A DNA stretch of 64,000 nt from JBBSAT01 sp044223665 (GTDB taxonomy: Bacteria; Myxococcota_A; Polyangia; Polyangiales; Sandaracinaceae): contig JBGALT010000015.1 in assembly GCA_044223665.1 (NCBI GenBank), positions 18,505 through 82,504 on the forward strand, read 5' to 3'. The notes beneath the pieces are model-generated. The model was given only the letters and a program-made list of their open reading frames with translations. It made no database searches and was not told the origin of the DNA. Below are positions 26,344-33,899 of the stretch, in pieces. How positions within the stretch are numbered: the stretch's first letter is position 1; each line of letters starts with the position of its first letter. The position numbers and the translations under genes were made by a program.

Positions 26344-26865
26344 CTATCGACGGGTGCCGCGAGACTTCGCCCAGGCGAGAACGAGCACCATCGCCGTGAG
26401 GGCGAGGCCGCGCGATGCGGACGGCGCGCGGCCCCCCACCACGCACGACGAGCACCCCGCACGAGAGGAGCGCCCGGCGTCGTCGTCCGTGTCGGATCCG
26501 TCGGCAGGGCACGGTCCCGGTGGCGCGTCGTCGGGCACGCACATGTCGGCCTCGACGCATCGACCGAGCGGGCAGCCGCAGCCGGGCGCGGCCAGCGAGA
26601 CGGTCGGAAAGCCCGGGCGCGCGCGATCGGGGACCGGCGTCTCGTGCTCGGGCCACCAGGCGTGGCCGAGCGCACAGTGCGACCCGGCGGCGCACGCAGG
26701 CGGATCGTGCGTGGAAGCGCCGCAGAGGATGGGGGTGCACGACGCGCCGGCGTGACCGCTCACCGGCCGCGTGCCCGCCGGACACTCCTCGGGGAGCGGC
26801 GGGATCGCGTCGGCACGGGCACGCGCCGCAGCGCTCAGCACGAGAACGAGCACGATCCAGCGCAC
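26344..26865 (-). CDS. Secreted Cys-rich protein with MYXO-CTERM-like tail
   Basis: The 173-residue protein has a signal peptide (MRWIVLVLVLSAAARARA, cleaved near ADAI), then a Cys-rich mature region with a CxxGxRP-like start (EECPAGTRPVSGHAG) and paired Cys. It ends with a tripartite sorting tail: a Cys pair (GCSSCVVGG), a hydrophobic helix (LALTAMVLVLAWA) and a basic end (KSRGTRR). This layout resembles MYXO-CTERM, in which the Cys-containing motif directs surface anchoring after processing. It lies upstream of and on the same strand as the hypothetical 25819-26259. Confidence 0.65.
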   Translation of the reverse strand: MRWIVLVLVLSAAARARADAIPPLPEECPAGTRPVSGHAGASCTPILCGASTHDPPACAAGSHCALGHAWWPEHETPVPDRARPGFPTVSLAAPGCGCPLGRCVEADMCVPDDAPPGPCPADGSDTDDDAGRSSRAGCSSCVVGGRAPSASRGLALTAMVLVLAWAKSRGTRR

Positions 26866-26910
26866 CGCGCCGGTGTACCCCGGCCGCGCCCCGATGCGCC
26901 ATCGCGCTCG

Positions 26911-27477
26911 TCACCCGCGCGGGTGCAGGCCGCAGACGGCCATCGGCCCGCTCGGGGGCGCGAGCACCTGGCACGTGTCGACGCGGTCGCGCGAGGCCAC
27001 GTAGAGCCCCTCTCGGAACGCGAGCCCGCAGTGGCCGTGGTTGGGCCCCGGACCGCTGGTGGCGAAGGGAATCTGCTCGCCGTTCTGGATCCGGAGCAGC
27101 TCGCTCGGGCGGAACACGACCCGGTGGGAGCCGGCCCCGTTGAAGGCGAGCGGGGTGTCGTCGGCGTACATGCCGGCCGAGACGATGCACTCGTGATCGT
27201 GGCCGCTGCACGACGTGTCGTTGAGCACCACGGTGAACGTCGTCAGCACGTAGAGCGCCGTGCTCGCGTCGTCGGTCGGGCTTCCCGCGTCGGGCTCGGC
27301 CACCAGCACCGCCGCGTCGTGGGCCGGCCCGACGTCGGGCGCGGGCATCGCGGCGTCCGTCGCGCCCGTCGCCGCGTCGTCCGAGACCGAGAGGCGCGTC
27401 GTGCTCTCGGCGCAGCCGGCCAGGGTCCCGCCGATCCAGGCGAGCCCGGAGATCTCCAGGAAGGTTCGTCGTCGCAT
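26911..27477 (-). CDS. Tat-type secreted lipoprotein, unknown function
   Basis: The 188-residue protein begins MRRRTFLEISGLAW, a twin-arginine-like signal, with lipobox TLAGC (Cys22) and an Asp/Ala-rich linker (about 25-70). The mature domain (about 70-188) has VLTTFTVVLNDTSCSGHDHEC, HRVVFRPSELLRIQNGEQIPF and GPGPNHGHCGLAF (read in parts), with four Cys and three closely spaced His, a possible metal site. Folded export by Tat would suit a cofactor-bearing protein. No family was recognised. It lies 45 bases upstream of the MYXO-CTERM-like gene and may share a transcript with it. Confidence 0.65.
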   Translation of the reverse strand: MRRRTFLEISGLAWIGGTLAGCAESTTRLSVSDDAATGATDAAMPAPDVGPAHDAAVLVAEPDAGSPTDDASTALYVLTTFTVVLNDTSCSGHDHECIVSAGMYADDTPLAFNGAGSHRVVFRPSELLRIQNGEQIPFATSGPGPNHGHCGLAFREGLYVASRDRVDTCQVLAPPSGPMAVCGLHPRG

Positions 27478-27543
27478 CGCGTCCTCGCCCGGCCGGGTAT
27501 GCCGAGGCCGGGGAGCGAGGACGAGTTAATCGGCATTAAGGGC

Positions 27544-28797
27544 CTACATCGAGAGCCGCGTCCGCAGACCGCGGACCATCATCAGCTCGGCCGACGAGCT
27601 CAGGCCCGGCCGGAACGCCGGATCGGCGTCCTGCACCACGCGCACGAGCCAGAGGCCGTCGCCCAGATCGAAGCGGCCCCACGCCGTGAGCAGCGTGCCG
27701 TAGTCGCGGGTCCGCGTCCGGAAGCGCCAGCGCGCACCGTCGAGCGCGCCCGACTCCGCGTCGAGCGCGAGGACGCCATCCGACTGCTCGCGCATGTGCA
27801 TCACGCCGGTCGTGCCGACGAGCGGAAGGTCGATGCCCCACTCGAAGCGCGTTCCGTCGTCGGACGGGAGCATCGTGGCGTGCGCGCCCTGGAGCAGGCC
27901 CTGCGTGAAGCCGTAGGGATCGAGGATCGCCGCGCGGGTGCGCGCCTCGTCGGTGTGGATCCGGCCCAAGCCCACCACGCGTCCCTGATCGCTTCCGTCG
28001 CTGGTCTCGACCCACATCAGATCGCCGCGCAGGAGCAGGTTCTCGTACGTCGTCGGATCGAAGCTCGGCTCGGCGGGCTCGCCCTCCGGGACCACGATGT
28101 GCTCGCGGTGATAGCTCGCGCGGCGCTCGGCCTCGGTGCGCGTGCGGAGCATCATCGAGAACGCCAGCGCGACGTGGATCGAGCGGTTCATCGTCGAGCT
28201 GGCTGCGGCGAGCTGCCGCGCGATGTAGTTCGCGTCGCGCAGGTCCATGCGCGAGCTCGTCATCACGAGCGAGCGGCTCGCGCCCTGCGGGATCACGCGC
28301 CAGACGGTGCGCCCCGTGCCGAGGTCACCGCCCTCGGAGCGCACCACGAAGCGGTAGCCGCGCCCGGGCTGATCGTCGGGCGGCGCGTAGCGCACCATCG
28401 TGTTCTGGCCGTGCAGCGTGAAGATCGACGTGTGCCAGGACCAGTCGTAGCTCTGGGAGTCGCCCTCCGCGCTCGTCACCGACACCGAGTCGAGCGCCGG
28501 CATGAACTCCGGGTAGTGCGCGGGCTCGCCGATCACGGAGGCCACGACGTCGGCCGGCGCCTCGATCTCGCACGCGATCACGATGGCCGGGATCTGCTCG
28601 CCGTAGGCGAACTCCACGAGCGAGACCACGCCCGTCTCGAGCAGCGGCTGGAGCAGCACGATCTCGGCGGGCGTGAACGTCGCGAGCGCGCGATCGGCCT
28701 CCCGCGTCGGCTCGTCTTGGGCGGCAGCGCCGGCGGCGAGAGAGAGAGACGAAGCGAAGAAGGCGCCCGCGAGCGCCGCACGAGAAAAGGAGCGCAT
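27544..28797 (-). CDS. Secreted START/SRPBCC-like protein
   Basis: The 417-residue protein has a signal peptide (cut near GAAAQDE) and two beta-rich halves. The first (about 55-220) is a START-like fold: IPAIVIACEIEAPADVVASV, HYPEFMPALDSVSV, YRFVVRSEGGDLGTGRTVWRV and RSLVMTSSRMDL. The second (about 235-417) repeats a similar pattern (GVMHMREQSDGVLALDAESG, ARWRFRTRTRDYGTLLTAWG), suggesting a tandem START pair. It is probably periplasmic and binds a hydrophobic ligand. A smaller secreted relative is at 6646-7302. The upstream neighbour is a VWA lipoprotein, separated by a terminator. Confidence 0.72.
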   Translation of the reverse strand: MRSFSRAALAGAFFASSLSLAAGAAAQDEPTREADRALATFTPAEIVLLQPLLETGVVSLVEFAYGEQIPAIVIACEIEAPADVVASVIGEPAHYPEFMPALDSVSVTSAEGDSQSYDWSWHTSIFTLHGQNTMVRYAPPDDQPGRGYRFVVRSEGGDLGTGRTVWRVIPQGASRSLVMTSSRMDLRDANYIARQLAAASSTMNRSIHVALAFSMMLRTRTEAERRASYHREHIVVPEGEPAEPSFDPTTYENLLLRGDLMWVETSDGSDQGRVVGLGRIHTDEARTRAAILDPYGFTQGLLQGAHATMLPSDDGTRFEWGIDLPLVGTTGVMHMREQSDGVLALDAESGALDGARWRFRTRTRDYGTLLTAWGRFDLGDGLWLVRVVQDADPAFRPGLSSSAELMMVRGLRTRLSM

Positions 28798-28840
28798 CGC
28801 CCGACTTCGACGCGCGGGGCGCCCGGTTCTTCACGGGTGG

Positions 28841-28882
28841 CCCAAAGAAGCGAACGCCCACCTCTTTCGAGGCGGGCGTTCG
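28841..28882 (-). terminator. Rho-independent terminator for the VWA lipoprotein operon
   Basis: On the minus strand a 13-bp stem with one mismatch (CGAACGCCC/GGGCGTTCG plus GAGG/CCTC, loop GAAA) at 28882-28851 is followed by CTTCTTTGGG. It lies 23 bases after the stop of the ZU5/VWA lipoprotein gene. Confidence 0.72.
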
Positions 28883-28904
28883 TCGGTGCTTCACGCCGGC
28901 CGGC

Positions 28905-30446
28905 TCAGCACTCGCCGCCAGCGCGCGCCGCGAGCTCGTGCGCGAGGTCCGACGTGAAGGCGTCGAAGCTCGACTCGCAGATCGACTGGAGCACCACGCG
29001 GCTCCCCAGCGCCTCGGCGGCCCGGAGCGACTGCACGATGCGCCGGGCGGGCATCGCCATGCCGTTCGCGCTGGTGCACACCGAGAGCAAGCGCGTCGGC
29101 TGGGCGGGGTCGACCATCTCCACCATGGCCGGGTCGGCGAGCACCGCGGTGAGGTTCGAGGCGTCGCTCCCGGCCGGGACGCCCGCGATCGCGCCGATCA
29201 CCACGTCCTCGGGGCGCGGGCGCAGCCCGACCAGGCCGTCGACCACGTCGCCGATCGAGACGAGGATCTCGGGGTGGTTGTGGCAGCGGAGGTTCAGATC
29301 CTCGCCGGCGAATCGCGGATCCTCGAGCCCGAAGAGGCCGGAGTCGGTCGTCGAGCAGTCGTCCTCGTCGGTCACGTAGAGAACGGCGAGGATCGAGCCG
29401 TCGCGCAGGAAGCCGGCGTTGCCCATGTCGCCCTGGCCCACGCGGCCCTCGGGGAACGTCGGCACCGTCCAGCCGGGTGCGGTGTACGAGGTGGGCGCGT
29501 TCGGAGAGAGGGCGAGCAGCGCCGACTCGAGCTGCTGCTCGAAGCCGCATCCCGTCGTGCCGAGCGCGGTCTCGCAGGTGATCTGCGCGACGAAGCCGCT
29601 GGTGCCCGCCGGATCGGCGGCCGAGAACGACGCGTAGGGCGGCGCGTAGGTCGGCGTCATGCACAGCAGCGTGTCGGCGGCCGGGCCGGGCGTGTCGCGC
29701 AAGAGGCCTTCGTCGCCGAACCCCTCGCACGTGGGGACGCCGGGGACGGCGGCCGCGCCGAGGTCCGTGGTGGTGATCCCGACGCGGATGTCGTCGAACG
29801 CCGCGACGTCCTGGGTGCCGTCGCCGTTCAGATCGCCGCTCGCCAAGCGCTGGAAGAGCGGGCCGAACTGCGACTGCAAGAGGGCCTGCTCCTCGGCCAT
29901 CGAGTTGGAGTTGTCCACGACGACGAGCAGGTCGAGGCGGCCGACGGCCTCGCATCCGCAGGCATCGCCCTCGCACGCGGTCCCGACGAAGGTCGACGCC
30001 AGCGTCTCCATGCGGACGACGGCCACGTCGTCGAAGACCTCGGTCGGGTGCGGCGCGTAGGCGCCGTTCGCGCCGGCCACGTACGCCGTGGCGCGGGCCG
30101 GGTCGCCGTCGAACGGGACACGGAGCTCCAACGCGTCCGCGAGCACCAAGCCCGCCGGCTCGAAGCGCAGGAGCGGCGAGTACGTGGTGAACGGCACCGA
30201 GCCGGCGTCCTCGACGTGCACGGTGATCATGGTCTCCGTCGTGATCGCGCCCGCCGGCACGATGACGTGGAGGTCGGCGATCGAGAGATCGGCGCCGGCC
30301 GGGCCGACGAGTGCCGACGTGGACGCGCCGACCATCGGCCGCGCCGACGGCAGCACGTGCGTCTCGACGCAGGCCGTGGTGGGCATGGCGAGCGCGAGCA
30401 AGAGCCCGACGGTACCGAACATGTTGCGAGTGACCTTCTTGAGCAT
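28905..30446 (-). CDS. ZU5/VWA-domain lipoprotein
   Basis: The 513-residue protein starts at the ATG at 30446, preceded by a GAGGAGG ribosome-binding site, with lipobox TTAC (Cys26). An N-terminal beta domain (about 50-155) with LHVIVPAGAITTETMITVHV resembles ZU5. A VWA-like domain (about 170-500) follows, with MIDAS LLVVVDNSNSMAEEQ (Asp178) and VLYVTDEDDCSTTD. It has an even Cys count consistent with disulfides. It lies downstream of the sigma/FecR pair with a 65-bp gap and is probably the effector or target of that system. The start is preferred over an in-frame upstream extension that is Arg-rich. Confidence 0.82.
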   Translation of the reverse strand: MLKKVTRNMFGTVGLLLALAMPTTACVETHVLPSARPMVGASTSALVGPAGADLSIADLHVIVPAGAITTETMITVHVEDAGSVPFTTYSPLLRFEPAGLVLADALELRVPFDGDPARATAYVAGANGAYAPHPTEVFDDVAVVRMETLASTFVGTACEGDACGCEAVGRLDLLVVVDNSNSMAEEQALLQSQFGPLFQRLASGDLNGDGTQDVAAFDDIRVGITTTDLGAAAVPGVPTCEGFGDEGLLRDTPGPAADTLLCMTPTYAPPYASFSAADPAGTSGFVAQITCETALGTTGCGFEQQLESALLALSPNAPTSYTAPGWTVPTFPEGRVGQGDMGNAGFLRDGSILAVLYVTDEDDCSTTDSGLFGLEDPRFAGEDLNLRCHNHPEILVSIGDVVDGLVGLRPRPEDVVIGAIAGVPAGSDASNLTAVLADPAMVEMVDPAQPTRLLSVCTSANGMAMPARRIVQSLRAAEALGSRVVLQSICESSFDAFTSDLAHELAARAGGEC

Positions 30447-30511
30447 CCGAGCCTCCTCACCTTCTCGTCGTCGGGCGCGCGCGGCTTTTCCAACGCCTGC
30501 TCGAAAAAAGA

Positions 30512-31564
30512 TCACGGCGCTCCGCAGCGCGTCGCATCCAGCGCGCACAGGCGCTGGCGAGCCTGCCCCGCGAACGAGCCGTCGGGCAGCTCTTCGAGGT
30601 AGCGCCCGAGCTCGGCCGCCTCGTCCGCGCCGGCGAAGCTGCGCGCGTGGAGGTAGAGCGCGGTCAGCCCGTGCTCTCCGTGCGGATCGAGCGCCATGAG
30701 CGCCTCGAGCGCGCGGCGGCGGCCCTCGGGATCGTGGGTGCCGTAGCCCTCCTCGAGATCCTCGAGCGCTGCGATGCGCTCGCTCGGGCTGCCCTGGGCG
30801 GCGACCTCCTCGAGAAGCGAGCGATCACCGCTCTCGGCGGCGGCGCGCGCGGCGGCCAGCGTCGGCGCGCTCGGTCGACGCTCCGGCCGTGACGTGGCCT
30901 CGGGGGTGCGCTCCGGCAGAGCGGCCTCGGCGCGCGCCACGGGGACCTCGACCGACTCCCCGACGCGCACGTCCTGCGCCGCGCCCGAGCGGAGATCGGT
31001 GACGCGGACCACGCCCTCGGTGACCTCCACGCGCGTGCTCGCCTCGCCGCGGATCACGACGAGCTCGGTGCCGACGATCTCCACGCGCGCGACGTCGGTG
31101 AGGATCGCGAAGTGCTCTTCGCCGCGATGCACCGGATGGAACGCGATGTGGACCTCGCCCCGGGCGAGCGTGATCGCCGCATGCTCGATCGCGTCGTCGT
31201 CGACGTGGACGAGCGAGCCCGCCCCCACCGTGAGCCGTGCATGCCCGAGCATCGCCGCGTCGGTCGAGAGCTCGCTGCCGGCACGGAGCGAGGCCAGGGC
31301 CGTCGTGGCCGGGGCCGGCGCGCTCTCGTGGGTCGCGACGGGCACCTCGTCCGCGCCGCGCGTCATCCACAGCGCGAGCGCGGCGGCGGCCGCGAGCCCG
31401 ACGCCGAGCCCGACGAGCGGAAGCGGCGAGCGCGCCGGCGAGGCGCGCCGCGCCTTCACTTCGGCCAGCAGGCTCCGCTCGATCCGCGCGAGATCCTCGG
31501 CGGGCGCCGCCTCGCCTTGCATCATCGCCGCCAGCGCCTCCGCACTCCGGGGCTTCTCCGTCAT
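30512..31564 (-). CDS. FecR-domain anti-sigma-like membrane protein
   Basis: The 350-residue protein has a cytosolic N-terminus (about 1-44), one membrane helix (LPLVGLGVGLAAAAALALWM, about 47-66), and a periplasmic FecR domain (about 90-205: GSLVHVDDDAIEHAAITLARG, HFAILTDVARVEIVGTELVVI and TEGVVRVTDL). A helical C-terminal region with TPR-like helices (about 230-345) follows, with ALMALDPHGEHGLTALYLHARSF and YLEELPDGSFAGQARQRLC. It overlaps the stop of the sigma-factor gene (ATGA) and is thus the likely partner that holds the sigma factor. The cytosolic N-terminus lacks an obvious zinc motif. Confidence 0.85.
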   Translation of the reverse strand: MTEKPRSAEALAAMMQGEAAPAEDLARIERSLLAEVKARRASPARSPLPLVGLGVGLAAAAALALWMTRGADEVPVATHESAPAPATTALASLRAGSELSTDAAMLGHARLTVGAGSLVHVDDDAIEHAAITLARGEVHIAFHPVHRGEEHFAILTDVARVEIVGTELVVIRGEASTRVEVTEGVVRVTDLRSGAAQDVRVGESVEVPVARAEAALPERTPEATSRPERRPSAPTLAAARAAAESGDRSLLEEVAAQGSPSERIAALEDLEEGYGTHDPEGRRRALEALMALDPHGEHGLTALYLHARSFAGADEAAELGRYLEELPDGSFAGQARQRLCALDATRCGAP

Positions 31565-32157
31565 GGCGACATCTCCTCTTCCGCGCTCGCGAGGAACGCA
31601 TCGAGCCGCTTGCGCGCCGCCGTGAGGCGCGCGTGCAAGGTGGACACCCCGGTCGCCGTCATGTCGGCGACCTCCTGAAGCGTGTAGCCCTCGACCGCCG
31701 AGAGCACGAAGACCGCGCGCTGATCGGGCGTGAGCTCGGCCAGAGCGCGATCGACGAGCGAGCGCTGCTCGAGCGCTCCGTCGGGGCTCGGTGCCGGCGC
31801 ACCGCCCGGGAGCCCGAAGAGCGCCGTCACCGTTCCCCAGCGCGCTCGACGCGCGCGGCTCCGTGCCAGGTCGAGGGCGCGCCGCGTCGCGATGCCGACG
31901 ATCCAGCTCGCGAGGCTCGAGCGCGCATCGAAGCCCTCGGCGCCGTCGAACGCGGCGAGGAAGGTCTGCTGCACGACGTCGTCCACGTCGCCGTCCGCCG
32001 GGCCGAGGATGCGCATGGCGGTCCGGTGCACGCGGGCGCCGTGGGCGCGGAACACCTGCTGGGCCGCCGACGCGTCGCCCGCGCCGGCGCGGCGCAGCAG
32101 CTGCGCCTCGTCCAGGCGCGAGGTGTCGGGGATCCCGATCGCGGAGACCGCAGGCAT
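31561..32157 (-). CDS. ECF-family RNA polymerase sigma factor
   Basis: The 198-residue protein has sigma region 2 (AAQQVFRAHGARVHRTAMRI, then DVDDVVQQTFLAAFDG, then SLASWIVGIATRRALDLARS) and region 4 (ALAELTPDQRAVFVLSAVEG, then LQEVADMTATGVSTLHARL and AARKRLDAFL). The linker between them is short and Ala/Pro-rich. ATG 32157 is the only reasonable start, since upstream sequence in this frame is antisense-like. It is translationally coupled to the FecR-domain gene, a typical sigma/anti-sigma arrangement controlling envelope functions. Confidence 0.9.
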   Translation of the reverse strand: MPAVSAIGIPDTSRLDEAQLLRRAGAGDASAAQQVFRAHGARVHRTAMRILGPADGDVDDVVQQTFLAAFDGAEGFDARSSLASWIVGIATRRALDLARSRARRARWGTVTALFGLPGGAPAPSPDGALEQRSLVDRALAELTPDQRAVFVLSAVEGYTLQEVADMTATGVSTLHARLTAARKRLDAFLASAEEEMSP

Positions 32158-32219
32158 CGCCCGATCGTCGTCCTGGGGGGCGCCGATTTCCAACCGGCCG
32201 CCGGGAATTCGTCGCGGGG

Positions 32220-33254
32220 TCACAGCGGGCCCACCCTCAGGCCCAGGCTGCCCCAGAGCGTGGCGACGTCCTCGGTGAGCACGAACGCGCCAGCCCGTTG
32301 AAAACGCACGGCATTGAAGAAGACGTCGGCGCCAAGCTCGAGGACGATCGAGAGCACGTCCACGAGGTGCACGCCCCCCTCGAGCTCCATCCGCATCCCT
32401 CCCGAGACGGTCGTCACCTCGAGCGGCGGCCCGTCGAGCGCCAGCCGCCCGATGCGGACGAGGGCATCGATGCCCACGCCGCCCCACACGGGCCCGGCCT
32501 CGAGCGGTAGGAAGCGCGCGCCTGCACCGACGGTCGTCAGCACCAGGTAGCGCAGCGCGTTGGCCGGCCCGAGCACGCGCCGCTCCTCGGTGAGCTCGAC
32601 GTCGGCCTCGCCGACCACGCACCACCAGGTCCCGAAGCAGACCCCCGCCGCGAGCCCGGCGGCGCCGAAGCCCTGGTCGCGCTGCGTCGCGTAGAGAAGA
32701 CGGGCCCGCGCCTCGAGGACGAGGCCCGGCGTGAGCGAGGGCTCGCGGTACGGCGCCGCGAGATCCGAGAGCGCGCTCCCGTCGAGCGGCGAGAGGTCCT
32801 GCTCCTCTACCTCCCGCGGCTCGGTCGGGGGCGCGGGATCGGACGGCGCCGCATCGGCCTCGAGCGCGAGCGCCAGGCTCGCCAGTGCGATGACCACGAT
32901 CCGCCGCACCGCGCTCTCGTCGGACGGCCATCCGACCGCCGTGACGTGCCGCGCGCCCGAGCCGGCGGTCCCGAACGCCAGCACACGCTCGTCCACGCGC
33001 GCGAGGCCGAGCACGCCGGGCCCGAGGGGCGGCACGGTGCCCGGTAGCGCGGCGACCTCTTCCGCCGCGAGGGGCTCGCCCACCACGACCTCGCGCTCGA
33101 TCCGCCGTGAGAGCCCGGTCGCGAGGGGCTCGGCGAGCGGCCCGAGGGCCGGATCGACGCGCAGCACGAGCGGGCTGCCGCTCGGCTGCGCGCGCGCGCT
33201 CGGGCTCGCGCCGAGCACGAAGAGCAAGACCAGCCAGGGCGCCCACCACCGCAC
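32220..33254 (-). CDS. Outer-membrane-type secreted protein
   Basis: The 344-residue protein starts at GTG 33254 with a signal peptide (WLVLLFVLGASPSARAQ). The N-terminal third (about 25-120) is a soluble domain with LVLRVDPALGPLAEPLATGL and RRIVVIALASLALALEAD. The C-terminal two-thirds consist of alternating amphipathic strands with Gly/aromatic turns (LTPGLVLEARARLLYATQRD, GTWWCVVGEADVELTEERR, GAGARFLPLEAGPVWGG, SIVLELGADVFFNAVRFQ), consistent with a small beta barrel. It lies 63 bp upstream of the sigma-factor gene on the same strand, so it may be co-regulated. No family was recognised. Confidence 0.6.
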   Translation of the reverse strand: MRWWAPWLVLLFVLGASPSARAQPSGSPLVLRVDPALGPLAEPLATGLSRRIEREVVVGEPLAAEEVAALPGTVPPLGPGVLGLARVDERVLAFGTAGSGARHVTAVGWPSDESAVRRIVVIALASLALALEADAAPSDPAPPTEPREVEEQDLSPLDGSALSDLAAPYREPSLTPGLVLEARARLLYATQRDQGFGAAGLAAGVCFGTWWCVVGEADVELTEERRVLGPANALRYLVLTTVGAGARFLPLEAGPVWGGVGIDALVRIGRLALDGPPLEVTTVSGGMRMELEGGVHLVDVLSIVLELGADVFFNAVRFQRAGAFVLTEDVATLWGSLGLRVGPL

Positions 33255-33345
33255 GCACGCGGACGATAGCGCGGGCCGACGAGCGCGCCGCTGCGCGTGA
33301 TCCTCGCGCCGAGGAGGCCGCGCTTCCGCGATCACCGGCCGCGCG

Positions 33346-33840
33346 TCAGCCGCGCTCGACCTGCACCGTGCCCTCGCCGAAGGGCGCCTCTCCGTAGTCG
33401 GACTCCGCCGGCACCTCGATGTCCAGCGCGGAGTCGTCGAGCGAGACGTCCCCGTCGAGCACCTCGATCTCCAGGGAGCGGGTGTGATCGCAGGCGACGG
33501 TGAGCTCCCAGTGCGCGCTGCGCGAGTCCTGGACGCGCTGCGTGCGAGCCAGCTCGACGCCATCTTGTCGGACGATCGCGAAGGGATCGGGCGCGCCACC
33601 ACCGACGTCCCACGGCTCACCGGAAGGCTTGGAGCGCGGCAGGTAGACGTCGATGCGGAGCCGACAGCTGTGCCCGAGCGTCGGTGTCGGTGGCGGCGGT
33701 GGCGGCGACGAGGGGGGCGCCTGCGGCGCCGCGCCACCTCCGCTGGGCGGCGCCGGGAGGTAACAGCAGGCGGTGATCAACGCGCCGAGCGAGATCCACG
33801 CGGCGACGGGTCGAAGGCTTTCCGCGGAGCAGCCCCACAT
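33346..33840 (-). CDS. Lipoprotein with C2-like domain
   Basis: The 164-residue lipoprotein starts at the ATG at 33840 with lipobox LITAC and a Pro-rich linker of seven prolines (about residues 35-50). The mature domain (60-164) has CRLRIDVYLPRSKPSG, PFAIVRQDGVELARTQRVQD and HWELTVACDHTRSLEIEVLD then DGDVSLDDSALDIEV. It resembles a C2 beta sandwich with acidic loops that could bind calcium. It is divergent from the lytic transglycosylase gene, 60 bp apart. The function is unknown. Confidence 0.65.
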   Translation of the reverse strand: MWGCSAESLRPVAAWISLGALITACCYLPAPPSGGGAAPQAPPSSPPPPPPTPTLGHSCRLRIDVYLPRSKPSGEPWDVGGGAPDPFAIVRQDGVELARTQRVQDSRSAHWELTVACDHTRSLEIEVLDGDVSLDDSALDIEVPAESDYGEAPFGEGTVQVERG

Positions 33841-33899
33841 CGGGCGACTGTACTGCCGCCGCCGATCGCCTGCACCCGCGTGGCGCGGAGCCCTCCGAG

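Noticed and set aside
28938..30602. Long plus-strand ORF of 554 codons
   Set aside because: It is exactly antisense to the ZU5/VWA lipoprotein, has Arg/Gly-rich low-complexity sequence and shows no motifs. It is an artefact of the high GC content.
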